The notes: generated by a model not told the origin, from the sequence alone. A DNA stretch of 58,561 nucleotides from Phycisphaerales bacterium (GCA_020847175.1 JADLCM010000043.1:1-58561), one strand, 5' to 3'; shown: positions 25,935-34,780, counted from the stretch's first letter. Numbers and translations are program-made.

Positions 25935-26391
25935 GCGTCCTCCACGATGCGAGTCTATCGGGCCTCGCACGCCCACGTCGGTCTGTCGCGAACGCCCGCG
26001 AACGCGCGATCATGCGGCGATCTTGCTCGAAAGCGCCGCGAACGCACGCGAGCAGCCCGTGGCACGCCTCCTCCGCCGCCGCGCACCGCGCGACCCGTCG
26101 CGCTCTCGTGAACACGCGGCGCGCGACCGACCCTCGCGCGCTTCTCTCGCCTCACCGCGCGCCGCGCGCGATCGCGCCCTCGCCTCCGCGCGACTCGCGC
26201 GCCGTTGTGGAGAACTCACGCGCGACTTGCACGAACGCGCGGAGGTTGTTCAAGTATGTTCATCGTGACGCTGTGTTCGCTCAAGATGGGTCTTGAGCTC
26301 TTCCGATAGGAAGCACGGCAATCGTGATTGAGCGTGGCGCTCGGCACGGTCCACGAGGTCAACGAAGACCACAACGGTCAGGAGATTCGTC
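25935..26391. other. CG-rich intergenic region before the lysine-rich peptide gene
   Basis: 457 nt between the M16-like gene (read leftward) and the short peptide gene (read rightward). About 25980-26240 is extremely CpG-dense with alternating CG runs. CGCGAACGC occurs three times, at 25987, 25997 and 26037, and GAACGCGCG recurs at 26233. No ORF looks real. The right part (26250-26390) is of normal composition and should hold the promoter of the peptide gene, plus the hairpin at 26279. Confidence 0.6.
26279..26298. other. Perfect hairpin upstream of the lysine-rich peptide
   Basis: GCTCAAGA-TGGG-TCTTGAGC forms a perfect 8-bp stem with a 4-nt loop, followed by TCTTCC. It lies 94 nt before the peptide start. 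It could be an operator for a dimeric repressor, an RNA leader hairpin, or a weak terminator. Confidence 0.45.
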
Positions 26392-26466
26392 ATGGCAAAG
26401 AAAGCTGCGAAGAAAGCCAAGAAGAAAGCCGCCAAGAAGAAGAGCACCAAGAAGAAGGCCAAGTAA
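26392..26466 (+). CDS. 24-residue lysine-rich, histone-H1-tail-like peptide
   Basis: An ORF of 24 codons with GGAG 7 nt upstream of the ATG. The peptide is 14 Lys, 7 Ala, one Ser, one Thr and the initiator Met, arranged as KKAAKKAKKKAAKKK and STKKKAK, like the C-terminal tail of histone H1 or of bacterial HC1/Hc-like proteins. It would bind DNA or RNA by charge. Codons are almost all AAG/AAA and GCC, so the DNA is a purine-rich island. The strong Shine-Dalgarno, clean stop (TAA) and a good downstream hairpin at 26615 argue for a real gene; it is too short for most gene callers. Confidence 0.7.
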   Translation: MAKKAAKKAKKKAAKKKSTKKKAK

Positions 26467-26614
26467 CGCCGATCGCGGCGCGGCCGTCCGATCTCTCGAT
26501 CCGGGCGGTCTCTCAGTTTCAGGTTTGCAGGGGAGATTCGGGCCAACGCAGGGATTCCGGGCCTCAGCCCGAGAGTGTCGCGAAGGCCCCGTTCTTACGA
26601 CGAGCGCCACGTAC

Positions 26615-26640
26615 CGCGGGGCCGGGCAACCGGCCCCGCG
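26615..26640 (+). terminator. 11-bp GC hairpin with GCAA tetraloop
   Basis: CGCGGGGCCGG-GCAA-CCGGCCCCGCG is a perfect 11-bp stem closed by a GNRA tetraloop, 150 nt after the lysine-rich peptide and 50 nt before the next gene. There is no T-tract. It is a good candidate terminator or stable RNA end; the GNRA loop suggests selection at the RNA level. Confidence 0.55.
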
Positions 26641-26690
26641 ACTCCATTTGGCTCACTCGCCCTCGTTCCCCCGCTCGCCAACCATCCCCC

Positions 26691-27317
26691 ATGTCCCACG
26701 ATCCCCAGGTCCGCGCCCTCCTCCGGCACCTGAGGTCGCACTTCACCCTCACCCTCCGTTCCGACCACGGGGGCGACCCCCGCGCCTTCGACGCCCCCTA
26801 CATCCTCGACCCCGCCTCCAACCGCATCGTCCTCTCCCTGGCGCTCCACCCCCACCCATCCGAAGGTGTGCTCTTCATCCCCGACGACAGGTGGGACGCC
26901 CTCGAACTGCTCGTCGAACTCGCCCCGCTCTCTCCGCCCGACTCACCCGCCTCCGACCGCTTCCGCGCGGCGCACACAGGCGCCGCACGTGCCCGCCTCT
27001 GCAGCGCCCGCGTGCTGAGCGCCAAGCTCCGGGGCGTCGTCGCCTCCGGCGACGACCTCCCGCTCACCTTCTCATGGCTCGATCGCGAGCCCGAACTGCG
27101 CCGGCTCCTCAACGCCGACCGCGCCCGCCTCGCGCTCCGCGCATCCGACGCTCTCGTGGCCCCGGCCCCCGAGTGCCTCACCCTCAGCCTCGATCCCGAC
27201 GGCATCCTGTTCCGCACCCGCACCGGCCTCACCCGCCTTGCCTTCCCCTCGCCCTGCGACACCTTTGACGCCGCCGATGCCGCCGTGCGCGCGCTGCTCC
27301 AGGATGCCCCCGCATGA
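26691..27317 (+). CDS. Hypothetical cytoplasmic protein
   Basis: 208 residues from the ATG at 26691; the frame is open further upstream but that part overlaps the lysine-rich peptide and hairpin and is low-complexity. It has no signal or membrane segment. A core such as ARLCSARVLSAKLRGVVAS and LPLTFSWLDREPELRRLLN is well-formed protein but I recognise no family. It overlaps the amidohydrolase gene by ATGA (27314-27317), so the two are co-translated. Confidence 0.65.
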   Translation: MSHDPQVRALLRHLRSHFTLTLRSDHGGDPRAFDAPYILDPASNRIVLSLALHPHPSEGVLFIPDDRWDALELLVELAPLSPPDSPASDRFRAAHTGAARARLCSARVLSAKLRGVVASGDDLPLTFSWLDREPELRRLLNADRARLALRASDALVAPAPECLTLSLDPDGILFRTRTGLTRLAFPSPCDTFDAADAAVRALLQDAPA

Positions 27318-28612
27318 CCGCACCCACCGCCGCTTCCCCCGCGCCCCCCTTTGGCCACTCCCGCCCCTCGCGCCTCCGCGAGGCGCACGCTCACCTCGCC
27401 GCCCTCGGGCGTGAAATGGCCTTCGTCGCGCTCGATGACGCCTCCTCCGGCGACGACGCCCTCCAGCGCCTCGCCCGTCACGCGCGCGAAACGCCCGACG
27501 ACTGGGTCATCGGTGTCGGCGCCCGCCCCGAGGCCTGGCCCGAACGCGCCTGGCCCCCTGCCGCTGCCTTTGATGCCGCGCTCGGTGCGCGCCCGTCCAT
27601 CATCCGCTGTTTCGATCACCACGCCCTGCTCGCCAACTCCGCCGCCCTCGCCCGCGCGCACATCTCCGCCCGCACGCCCGACCCCGCAGGCGGCGTCATC
27701 GCGCGCACCCCCTCCGGCGAGCCCACCGGCCTCCTCCTAGAGCACGCCGCCCACCTCGTCTGGTCGCACGTTCCCGAACCCGACTCCGACGCCCGCCGCA
27801 CGCACCTGCGCCGCGCCATCGCCCACCTCGCCTCCCTCGGGTTCACCGAAGTCCACGACCTGCTCAGCCAGCCGTGGCTCGGCCCCGAACTCGCCCGCCT
27901 CCACGACGCCGGCGAACTCACGCTCGCCGTCCGCCTCTACCCCCTCGCCCCCGATCTCCCCGCCGTCGCCGCCTCGGCCCCCGGCTGGCAGCGCCCCGGC
28001 CTCTCGCTCGCCGGCGCCAAGATCTTCGCCGACGGCACGCTCAACAGCCGCACCGCCTGGATGCTCCACCCCTACGCCGACCCCGCCCCCGGCCTTGAGC
28101 GCGGCAAGCCGATGATGACCCCGGACGATCTCCGCGCCGCGATCTCCCGCGCCGACGCTCTCGGACTCCCCATCGCCGCCCACGCCATCGGCGACGCCGC
28201 CGTCCGCGCCGTTCTCGACGCCATCGAAGCCGTCCGGCCCCGCGCCCGGGGCGCCCGCATCGAACACGCAGAGATCATCGACGAGGCCGACGTGCCCCGG
28301 TTCGCTGCTCTCGGCGTCACCTGCTCCGTGCAGCCCTGTCACCTGCTCTACGACATCGAAGCGCTGACCCGCGCTCTCCCCCACCGCCTGCACCGCGTCC
28401 TGCCGCTCCGCGACCTGCTCGGCGCCGGCCTCACGCCGGGCCAGACCCTTCTCTTCGGCTCCGACGTGCCCATCGTCCGCGCCGACCCGCTCGACAGCAT
28501 CCAGGCCGCCGTCCGCCGCGCCCGGTCCTCAGGCGGCCCGCGCATCGCCCCCGCCCAGGCCCTCTCCGAGTCAGAAGCCTGGCAGTGCTTCGTGCATTCC
28601 GATGGACCGTAG
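27314..28612 (+). CDS. YtcJ-type metal-dependent amidohydrolase (amidohydrolase family 3)
   Basis: 432 residues of the amidohydrolase superfamily. LREAHAHLAALG gives the H-x-H metal pair; GFTEVHDLLSQPW, AKIFADGTLNSRTAWM, PIAAHAIGDAAVRAVLDA and RIEHAEIIDEADVPRF are the TIM-barrel motifs of the YtcJ branch, with the late Asp in FGSDVPIVRADP. Family members hydrolyse amide or imide bonds; the substrate is unknown. The N-terminal beta-sandwich domain that usually precedes H-x-H in YtcJ (~60 residues) is shortened to about 22 residues. Cytoplasmic; coupled to the upstream hypothetical gene. Confidence 0.87.
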   Translation: MTAPTAASPAPPFGHSRPSRLREAHAHLAALGREMAFVALDDASSGDDALQRLARHARETPDDWVIGVGARPEAWPERAWPPAAAFDAALGARPSIIRCFDHHALLANSAALARAHISARTPDPAGGVIARTPSGEPTGLLLEHAAHLVWSHVPEPDSDARRTHLRRAIAHLASLGFTEVHDLLSQPWLGPELARLHDAGELTLAVRLYPLAPDLPAVAASAPGWQRPGLSLAGAKIFADGTLNSRTAWMLHPYADPAPGLERGKPMMTPDDLRAAISRADALGLPIAAHAIGDAAVRAVLDAIEAVRPRARGARIEHAEIIDEADVPRFAALGVTCSVQPCHLLYDIEALTRALPHRLHRVLPLRDLLGAGLTPGQTLLFGSDVPIVRADPLDSIQAAVRRARSSGGPRIAPAQALSESEAWQCFVHSDGP

Positions 28613-28700
28613 GGGAACGAGGCTGCCCACCGTCCACCGAGCTGCGGCCCGTTCGCGTTCACCATACAAACACGGTGATCGGGTTTCTCCCCGCTCGTTC

Positions 28701-29462
28701 TCACCCCCAAATGTTGTACCGCACGATGCACCGTACGGCGCTGATCCCGTCACGCCAGCCGATCTTCTTTCCTTCCGCATAGGTCCGACCGGCGTACGTG
28801 ACCGCGACCTCAAAAATCCGCAGTGCACGCACGCCCCCGGACTCGCGCGGCAGGCGCATCTTCGCCAGCCGCGCGACCGTCTCGGGCTCCACCCCGAACC
28901 GCTTCTCCCGGATCTCCAGCCGCTCCAGCACCTCCCGGCTGAAGGCCTTGAAGCAGCACTCGATATCCGACAGGTTGAGGTTGGTCAGCACGTTGCTCAG
29001 CGTCGTCAGGAGCCGATTCGCCCGGTAGTGCCAGTAGTACAGCACCCGGTGCGACGGACCGATGAACCGCGAGCCGATCACCGCATCCGCCCGCGTTTCG
29101 GGCGAAGGGTCGAGCAGGGGCCGCAGCACCGCGTCGTGGTCCGCCGGGTCATACTCCAGGTCCGCGTCCTGCACGAGCACCGCATCGCAGCCGCCCTCCA
29201 GGGCCGCCTTGAACCCGGTGGCCAAGGCCGCGCCCTTGCCCCGGTTCCGGTCGTGCACGATCGCGATCACGTCCGCCCGGGCACCGAGCCCGCGCACGAT
29301 CTCCGCCGTCCCGTCCGTGGACCCGTCATCGACGACGATCAGCCGGCGTTCTGCCCTCGATCCGTCGGCGAGCAGGGGCGGGGACACCGCATCCAGGCGC
29401 TCAACAAGGCGCGGCAGGAGCGCCCGCTCGTTGTACGCCGGAATGACGACCCCGATGCGCAT
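28701..29462 (-). CDS. GT2-family glycosyltransferase (dolichol-phosphate-mannose-synthase-like)
   Basis: 253 residues. GVVIPAYNER starts the GT-A fold; VVDDGSTDGT and LVQDADLEYDP give the nucleotide-sugar and metal Asp motifs (DAD). GSRFIGPSHRVLYYWHYRANRLLT and LNLSDIECCFKAFSRE are typical of the DPM1-like polyprenyl-phosphate glycosyltransferase branch. There is no C-terminal membrane domain, so it should be a soluble or peripheral enzyme transferring sugar to a lipid carrier. Monocistronic, convergent with the amidohydrolase gene and divergent from the next. Confidence 0.93.
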   Translation of the reverse strand: MRIGVVIPAYNERALLPRLVERLDAVSPPLLADGSRAERRLIVVDDGSTDGTAEIVRGLGARADVIAIVHDRNRGKGAALATGFKAALEGGCDAVLVQDADLEYDPADHDAVLRPLLDPSPETRADAVIGSRFIGPSHRVLYYWHYRANRLLTTLSNVLTNLNLSDIECCFKAFSREVLERLEIREKRFGVEPETVARLAKMRLPRESGGVRALRIFEVAVTYAGRTYAEGKKIGWRDGISAVRCIVRYNIWG

Positions 29463-29531
29463 CCATGAGGATAGCGGGACCGGCCTTCACCCTCGCCGGC
29501 CCACGCCCCCCGGCCACTCCCGCGCTCCGCC

Positions 29532-30860
29532 ATGCGCCGGCCCGCCGCGGGGACATGCGGCGGGGCCCTCGAGCCTTCGGGAATGCTCGTGCGGCGGACC
29601 TCACGCCCGGCCACCGATTCCGCCGAACAATCACCCGTGCCGCACCCTGCCGAAGATCCCGGCTTTCTGTCCGCAGCGGCCCGGGCGTCGCGCGCCCTGC
29701 CGGCGCCCGAGAGGCCGCTGATCGCCGTGCTCCCGGCCCGGCGCAGCATCGCACAGCGCTCGATCTCGACGCTCACCTGGTGCAGCGCGGTCGGCATTCT
29801 CGCCTGGCTGGCCCGCCCCTGGATCGCCCCTTGGCACATGTGGCTGCTCTGGGGGTGCGCCGCGGTGGTGCTCATCCGGGTCGGCTGGGAAGCCTTGGTG
29901 CGCCAGTCTCGAATCTTCGCCTGCTCACCTGAGCGCGCCATCGTGCGCTTCGGCGTCCTGTCGCGCAACGCCATCGACCTGCCCTGGGACCGGGTTCAGC
30001 AGGTCATTCTCCGACGTTCGCTCGTGGAACGCCTGTTCGGACTCGGCACCCTGGGCTTTGCGACTGCCTCGGGCGGCGTCGATCTTGCCTGGGTTGGCGT
30101 GGCACGCCCCTGGGCCCTTCACGCCCGGGTGCGTGCGATGGTTCCGGGAGGGGCGATGCGCCCCGACCCCGCCCCGGGGGCGGCCCACGTTGAAACGGCG
30201 CCGCCTTCATCGAATGGGCCGGGCACGCTCCCCGCCCGCCCGCTGGTGGTGGGGCTTGCCGGGGGCATCGGCGCGGGAAAGAGCGCCGCCGCGCGAGAGT
30301 TTGCACGCCTGGGCTGGCTCGTGAGCGACTCGGATGCCGAGGCCCGCCATGAACTTCAGTCCCCCGAAGTCCGCGAGGTGCTGCGCTCCTGGTGGGGCGA
30401 GAGCATCCTGGATGGCGCGGGCGGCATTGACCGGGCCGCGGTCGCCCGGATCGTCTTCTCCGACCCGGCCCAGCGCACGCGCCTCGAAGGGCTCATCCAT
30501 CCGCGCCTCCGGGCCGCGCGCGAGCAACTCAAGGCCGAGGCCCGTTCGCGCGGCGCCCCCGGCGTGGTGATCGACGCCCCCTTGCTGTTTGAGGCCGGGC
30601 TCGACCGCGAGTGCGATGCCGTGGTCTTCGTGGATGCTCCGCGCCCGGAGCGCCTCGACCGCGTGTCACGCACCCGCGGATGGAGCGAGGACGAACTGGC
30701 ACGCCGGGAGGCCGCCCAGATGCCGCTGGAGGAGAAGAAGCGCCGCGCCGACACGGTCATCGTCAACGCCGGCGATGAGCCGGCGCTCCGGAGGCAGGTC
30801 GAAGAGGCTTCCCGCGTTCTACTGGCCCGCGGCCCGCGCCGCATCGACCGATCCGCGTGA
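29532..30860 (+). CDS. coaE: Membrane PH-like domain fused to dephospho-CoA kinase
   Basis: 442 residues in two parts. Residues ~75-205 look like a YdbS/bPH2-type module: two hydrophobic helices (LTWCSAVGILAWLARPW and MWLLWGCAAVVLIRVGW), then RIFACSPERAIVRFGVLSRN, DLPWDRVQQVILRRSLVERL and FGLGTLGFATASGG. Residues ~236-435 are a complete dephospho-CoA kinase: P-loop GGIGAGKS 244-251, DSDAEARHEL, VVIDAPLLFEAG, and RRADTVIVNAGD. CoaE makes the last step of CoA synthesis (ATP plus dephospho-CoA to CoA) and is normally a stand-alone cytosolic protein of about 200 residues. A linker of ~30 Pro/Ala-rich residues joins the parts without a frame change. A later ATG (29583) is an alternative start. Confidence 0.88.
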   Translation: MRRPAAGTCGGALEPSGMLVRRTSRPATDSAEQSPVPHPAEDPGFLSAAARASRALPAPERPLIAVLPARRSIAQRSISTLTWCSAVGILAWLARPWIAPWHMWLLWGCAAVVLIRVGWEALVRQSRIFACSPERAIVRFGVLSRNAIDLPWDRVQQVILRRSLVERLFGLGTLGFATASGGVDLAWVGVARPWALHARVRAMVPGGAMRPDPAPGAAHVETAPPSSNGPGTLPARPLVVGLAGGIGAGKSAAAREFARLGWLVSDSDAEARHELQSPEVREVLRSWWGESILDGAGGIDRAAVARIVFSDPAQRTRLEGLIHPRLRAAREQLKAEARSRGAPGVVIDAPLLFEAGLDRECDAVVFVDAPRPERLDRVSRTRGWSEDELARREAAQMPLEEKKRRADTVIVNAGDEPALRRQVEEASRVLLARGPRRIDRSA

Positions 30861-30882
30861 CCCGACCCAAGGACCATTCGCG

Positions 30883-31305
30883 ATGAACCGCGTCATCGTC
30901 ACCGTACTGCTGCTGACCGCCTCCAACATCTTCATGACTTTCGCGTGGTATTACCACCTGAAGATGAAAGCCTGGCCCCTGATGCTGGCCATCCTTGCCT
31001 CGTGGGGCATTGCGTTCTTTGAGTATTGCCTGCAGGTGCCCGCGAACCGCTTTGGACACACGTCCCACGGCGGGCCGCTCTCGGCCCCGCAGCTCAAGGT
31101 CATCCAGGAAGCGTTGACGCTGAGCATCTTCGCTGTATTCTCGCTCGTGGTGCTCAAGGAGAAGCTCCGCCCACAGGACATCATCGCCTTCACGCTCATC
31201 TTCGCCGGCGTGGCGGTGGCGATGACCGGCAGAGGCGGAACGAAGCCCGGCTCCGCGCACGACGCTCCGCCCCCGCGGGCGGGTGAACCCTCGCCCGGAC
31301 ACTGA
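30883..31305 (+). CDS. DUF486 (DMT-superfamily) small membrane protein
   Basis: 140 residues, four hydrophobic helices: VIVTVLLLTASNIFMTFAWY, WPLMLAILASWGIAFFEYCL, LTLSIFAVFSLVVL and IIAFTLIFAGVAVAMT. The motif FAWYYHLK with AFFEYCLQVPANR-G is the signature of the DUF486 family in the drug/metabolite transporter superfamily. Function unknown; half-size DMT proteins work as dimers. It follows the coaE fusion by 22 nt and is probably co-transcribed. Confidence 0.92.
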   Translation: MNRVIVTVLLLTASNIFMTFAWYYHLKMKAWPLMLAILASWGIAFFEYCLQVPANRFGHTSHGGPLSAPQLKVIQEALTLSIFAVFSLVVLKEKLRPQDIIAFTLIFAGVAVAMTGRGGTKPGSAHDAPPPRAGEPSPGH

Positions 31306-31345
31306 CCCCGGCGCGGCGCGCCGGTGCGGCCCAGGATCACCTCAC

Positions 31346-31783
31346 ATGAGCAAGAAGCCCGCTGCACGTTCAACCGCAAGGCGACGCGCCCGAGCGCGGG
31401 GGTCGCCGTCGCTTTCTGACGAAGGGAACGCCGCCTCACGCCGCGCCATCTCCGCACTCAAGAAGCACTGCCTCTCACTGCCGCACGTCACCACGGACAT
31501 CAAGTGGGGCGATCACGCGGTGTACATGATCGGCGGCAAGATGTTCGCGATATTTGACATGGACGACGGGCCGAGGTTCTCGTTCAAGTGCGACGATGAC
31601 GACTTTGACCGGCTCTGCGACGAGCCGGGCATCATCCCCGCCCCCTACGCGGCGCGTTTCGCCTGGGTGCAGGCGACGCACCCGAGGGTATTGGCCCCAG
31701 CCCGCGCGCGGGCGCTGCTCGCCAAGGCCAGAGACCTCGCCCTGGCGAAGTTGCCCAAACGCCTCGCACACGAACTCGCCTGA
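31346..31783 (+). CDS. MmcQ/YjbR-like protein
   Basis: 145 residues. After a basic Ala/Arg-rich N-terminus (~residues 1-30), the domain reads HCLSLPHVTTDIKWGDHAVYMIGGKMFAIFDM, then SFKCDDDDFDRLCDEPGIIPAPYAARFAWVQ, the double-wing MmcQ/YjbR (CyaY-like) fold. The fold resembles DNA-binding proteins but a biochemical role is not established. The ATG at 31346 fits the domain; an upstream start would add a tail of no clear character. Confidence 0.88.
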   Translation: MSKKPAARSTARRRARARGSPSLSDEGNAASRRAISALKKHCLSLPHVTTDIKWGDHAVYMIGGKMFAIFDMDDGPRFSFKCDDDDFDRLCDEPGIIPAPYAARFAWVQATHPRVLAPARARALLAKARDLALAKLPKRLAHELA

Positions 31784-31808
31784 TCGCGCGGGGCTCGCGC
31801 CTTGGAGC

Positions 31809-31825
31809 GGCGCGGCATCCGCGCC
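31809..31825. terminator. Hairpin in a convergent gene junction
   Basis: GGCGCGG-CAT-CCGCGCC forms a perfect 7-bp stem in the 42-nt gap between the MmcQ-like gene (+) and the rhamnosidase gene (-), ending at the last base before the latter's stop codon. Its position suits a bidirectional terminator, although T-tracts are absent. Confidence 0.45.
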
Positions 31826-34780
31826 CTACGGCATCGCGCACGAGTATGCGCCCCCGGTGCCCTCCACAAGATGCCGCGAGCCGTCGGGCAGAATCACCGT
31901 GGCTCGAACCTGCTCCGGAACGGCGCACACGAGGCGGAATCGCCCACCGCTGATCCGCCAATCCACGCGGACCGTCCCCTCCGGGCTCATGAACTCGACA
32001 TCCACCGACGTGATGGCGTTCGCGCCTGCGTCTGCGGGGGGCGGCTGGGGCGCAATCAGGATGTCCTTCCACCCGCGCCCGCCCGGGGCCTGGCGCAGCC
32101 CCGCAACGTACGCGTAGTGCCACTCGGCCAGGTGCCCCAGCATGAAATGGTTGAGGCTGTCGCCCGTCCCCCGGCGTGCATCCCACGATTCGGGCAGCGT
32201 CGTCAGCCCCGACTTCACCATGTGCCCGTAGGAGGGGATGTCCTCCCGGTTGTAGATGCGGTGCAGCACATCGCCCCGTCCGTTCTCGGCCAGGGCGCGG
32301 ATGAGGAAGACCTGGAGCACTTCACCCGGGGTCTGCTTCCACCCCCGGGACTTCAAGTCGGCCACGATCGCGTCGAGCGCCTCTTCGCGGTCTGACTCAG
32401 GAATCAGCCCGATGCAGAGCGCCGCCGCCGTGCCCGCCTGGCACGAGCCGTTGTTCCTGACAGTGTGCGACACGCCGTCATAGAAGCGCCGCTGAAAGTC
32501 GGCGCGGATCTGCCCGAAGAGCGCCCGGTACCGCGCGGCATCATCCTGCCGGCCCAGCACGTCTGCCATGCGGGCCACCGTATCGGCCCCGCAGGCCCAG
32601 ATCGCCGTTGCGCTCACTTCATTGGGCGTCCAGCGCGAGGGGCCGTTGCCCTGCCCGTGCCCGAAGTCGTACCAGTCGCCCAGGTTGCTCGAAATGATCC
32701 CGTCCTGCGCCGTGGTGCCGAGATAGTCGATGTATCGCTTCGCACTCTCGTAGCTTGCCTCAAGAATCGACCTGTCGTCGTACCACTCGTACAGATGCCA
32801 CGGCAGCAGCACCCCCGCGATGCCCCACTCAGGGGCGTTGTTCCAGAACCCGTGGGGCGGCACGCCCACGAGGTAGTTCGGGCAGTTCGTCGGGATGTGC
32901 CCGTCCGGCTGCTGCGCATCACGGATGTCCCGGCATGTCTTGCCGAGCCACTCGAGCACGTCGTAGCCGTACGAGATGCTCCGCGCCATGTGCCAGTCCT
33001 GCTCGATCCATCCGTTCTTCTCGCGGTGCGGGCAGTCCATGGGCACATGCGCCATGTTCGAACGGATCGCCCAGTCGATGATCCGGTGGGCCGCGTTGTG
33101 CATCGCGCTCGACGACGTGAACGACCCCGCGACGAAGTTGAAGCTCCGCACCGGCGTCAGGCGCACCCACTTCAGCACCGGCAGGCCGTCGGGGTTCGGC
33201 TCACCGAGCGGCACGGCCCCCTCGACCTGCACGAACTGCGCGCCCGCGAAGCAGAACTTCACCGCGTGCATTCCCACGTGGCTCGGACCGACGACGTAGT
33301 CGTGCCAGATGTCCTTGCCCGTGCCCCAGGTGTAGGTGAACCGGACGCGCCCGGACTCCTCGATGTACTCGCAGGGTCGGAAGCGAATCCGCTGCCCCGG
33401 CTTCCCCTCGTAGTAGTAGAACTCCACCAGCGATGCGCAGTTCTGCGGGAAGACGTACGTGTACACGCCCGGGCCGACTCGGCGCACGTCCTCGGTGCCG
33501 ATGGGGGATTGACGGACCATGCCCCGGCAGGGCAGGGGCACGAGCTTGCCCCTGGGCGCCGGCGCCACCACCACCTCGCGCCACGCGGGCGCGTCTGCCT
33601 TCGCCGCGAACCCGGGGGCATCCCACCCGGGCTGTTCCAGCCGGGCGTCCCAGTCCTCTCCGCCGTAGATGTGCGAGAATGTCAGCGGGCTCTCCGCCCA
33701 ACGCCAATTCTCATCGCTCACCACCCGCACTTCGCCTGACGCCGTCGTGACCGTGGCGTCCAGCCACAGCAGGTGAGGCCAACCCTCGGAGAAGTCGGGC
33801 ATCGCGTCGGTCTTGGCGTACCGGTGCGAATCGTTCGTCGGCCCGACCCACCAGAAGGAGTTGCCCAGCAGCACGCCAAGGACGTTCTCACCGCGGCGCA
33901 GCGAGCCCGGGCCGCGCCCCACCGGCAGGTCGAACTCCTGGACATACAGGGTCTTGTCGTATTGCGACCATGCCTGGTTGATCACGGTCGATCCGACCGG
34001 GGCGCCGTTGCAGGTCAACTCGTAATGACCAAGCCCCACCATCCGCACAGTGGCACGCACGATCTCATCGTCAATCGTGAACGCGCGCCGGAGCATCGGG
34101 CAGGGCGGCAGCGGCTCAAAGACCGCCTTCGCCAGCCCCCAGGGCGCGACGTCTGACCCGCCCAGGTCGACCACGGGCGCCGCGTCTCCGATCTCGGGCA
34201 ACCCTGCCGGGAACGAAGCCCAGGGCCTTGAACCGCCGCGCCAATCGCTGTTACTAACAACCCAGCCCTTGGGATCGCGCTCCTCACCAATGCACAGGCG
34301 CAGGATCATGCCCCCGGGGTTCCGGGCCAGCGCAGGGTCCTGCCCTTCCACCGCGTCGTTGCGGGCCTGCACCGCGATCACCATCCGCCCCGGACGCAGC
34401 GCGACTTCGGCCCGTGTCACCGACGACCACGAGGTCGCCTGGGCCACCTCCTGGTCCCCAATCCACACCCGGGCGCGGTTGTCTGCCGCGATGCAGAGCA
34501 CACCCGATGTCACGCCCTCGGGCACGTCGAACTCGCGCGCAAGGAAGGCTTCGCCGGCCGGCGCGTTCGATGTCGTGGGCACGTCGGCCCCGGGGGGTGC
34601 GATCCAGACCCAGTGCGGCAGAGGTCCGCGCGCCGGGGACTTCGCCGGGGCGATCCACTTGGGCGTCACGGAAGCCGCCCCGCCGTCGCCCGTCGCTTCG
34701 CCGGCTCCGGGGTGGGCCGAAGGCCGCACGACGGCGAACGCCAGCAGGCACCACACCATCGCCAGCCCCGATCGACCCAT
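31826..34780 (-). CDS. Secreted alpha-L-rhamnosidase (GH78-like)
   Basis: 984 residues with a Sec signal (residues 1-~22, ending S-A-H). The order is N-terminal beta domains (~75-300, carbohydrate-binding type), a linker beta-sandwich, then an (alpha/alpha)6 barrel from ~555. The family motif is DCPHREKNGWIEQD at 582-595, in which GH78 enzymes place catalytic acids; WYDFGHGQGNGP and a C-terminal beta-sandwich follow (~900-984). It would remove terminal alpha-L-rhamnose from plant or algal polysaccharides or glycosides outside the cell. Monocistronic and convergent with the MmcQ-like gene; no polysaccharide-utilisation neighbours, no sulfatase. Confidence 0.9.
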   Translation of the reverse strand: MGRSGLAMVWCLLAFAVVRPSAHPGAGEATGDGGAASVTPKWIAPAKSPARGPLPHWVWIAPPGADVPTTSNAPAGEAFLAREFDVPEGVTSGVLCIAADNRARVWIGDQEVAQATSWSSVTRAEVALRPGRMVIAVQARNDAVEGQDPALARNPGGMILRLCIGEERDPKGWVVSNSDWRGGSRPWASFPAGLPEIGDAAPVVDLGGSDVAPWGLAKAVFEPLPPCPMLRRAFTIDDEIVRATVRMVGLGHYELTCNGAPVGSTVINQAWSQYDKTLYVQEFDLPVGRGPGSLRRGENVLGVLLGNSFWWVGPTNDSHRYAKTDAMPDFSEGWPHLLWLDATVTTASGEVRVVSDENWRWAESPLTFSHIYGGEDWDARLEQPGWDAPGFAAKADAPAWREVVVAPAPRGKLVPLPCRGMVRQSPIGTEDVRRVGPGVYTYVFPQNCASLVEFYYYEGKPGQRIRFRPCEYIEESGRVRFTYTWGTGKDIWHDYVVGPSHVGMHAVKFCFAGAQFVQVEGAVPLGEPNPDGLPVLKWVRLTPVRSFNFVAGSFTSSSAMHNAAHRIIDWAIRSNMAHVPMDCPHREKNGWIEQDWHMARSISYGYDVLEWLGKTCRDIRDAQQPDGHIPTNCPNYLVGVPPHGFWNNAPEWGIAGVLLPWHLYEWYDDRSILEASYESAKRYIDYLGTTAQDGIISSNLGDWYDFGHGQGNGPSRWTPNEVSATAIWACGADTVARMADVLGRQDDAARYRALFGQIRADFQRRFYDGVSHTVRNNGSCQAGTAAALCIGLIPESDREEALDAIVADLKSRGWKQTPGEVLQVFLIRALAENGRGDVLHRIYNREDIPSYGHMVKSGLTTLPESWDARRGTGDSLNHFMLGHLAEWHYAYVAGLRQAPGGRGWKDILIAPQPPPADAGANAITSVDVEFMSPEGTVRVDWRISGGRFRLVCAVPEQVRATVILPDGSRHLVEGTGGAYSCAMP

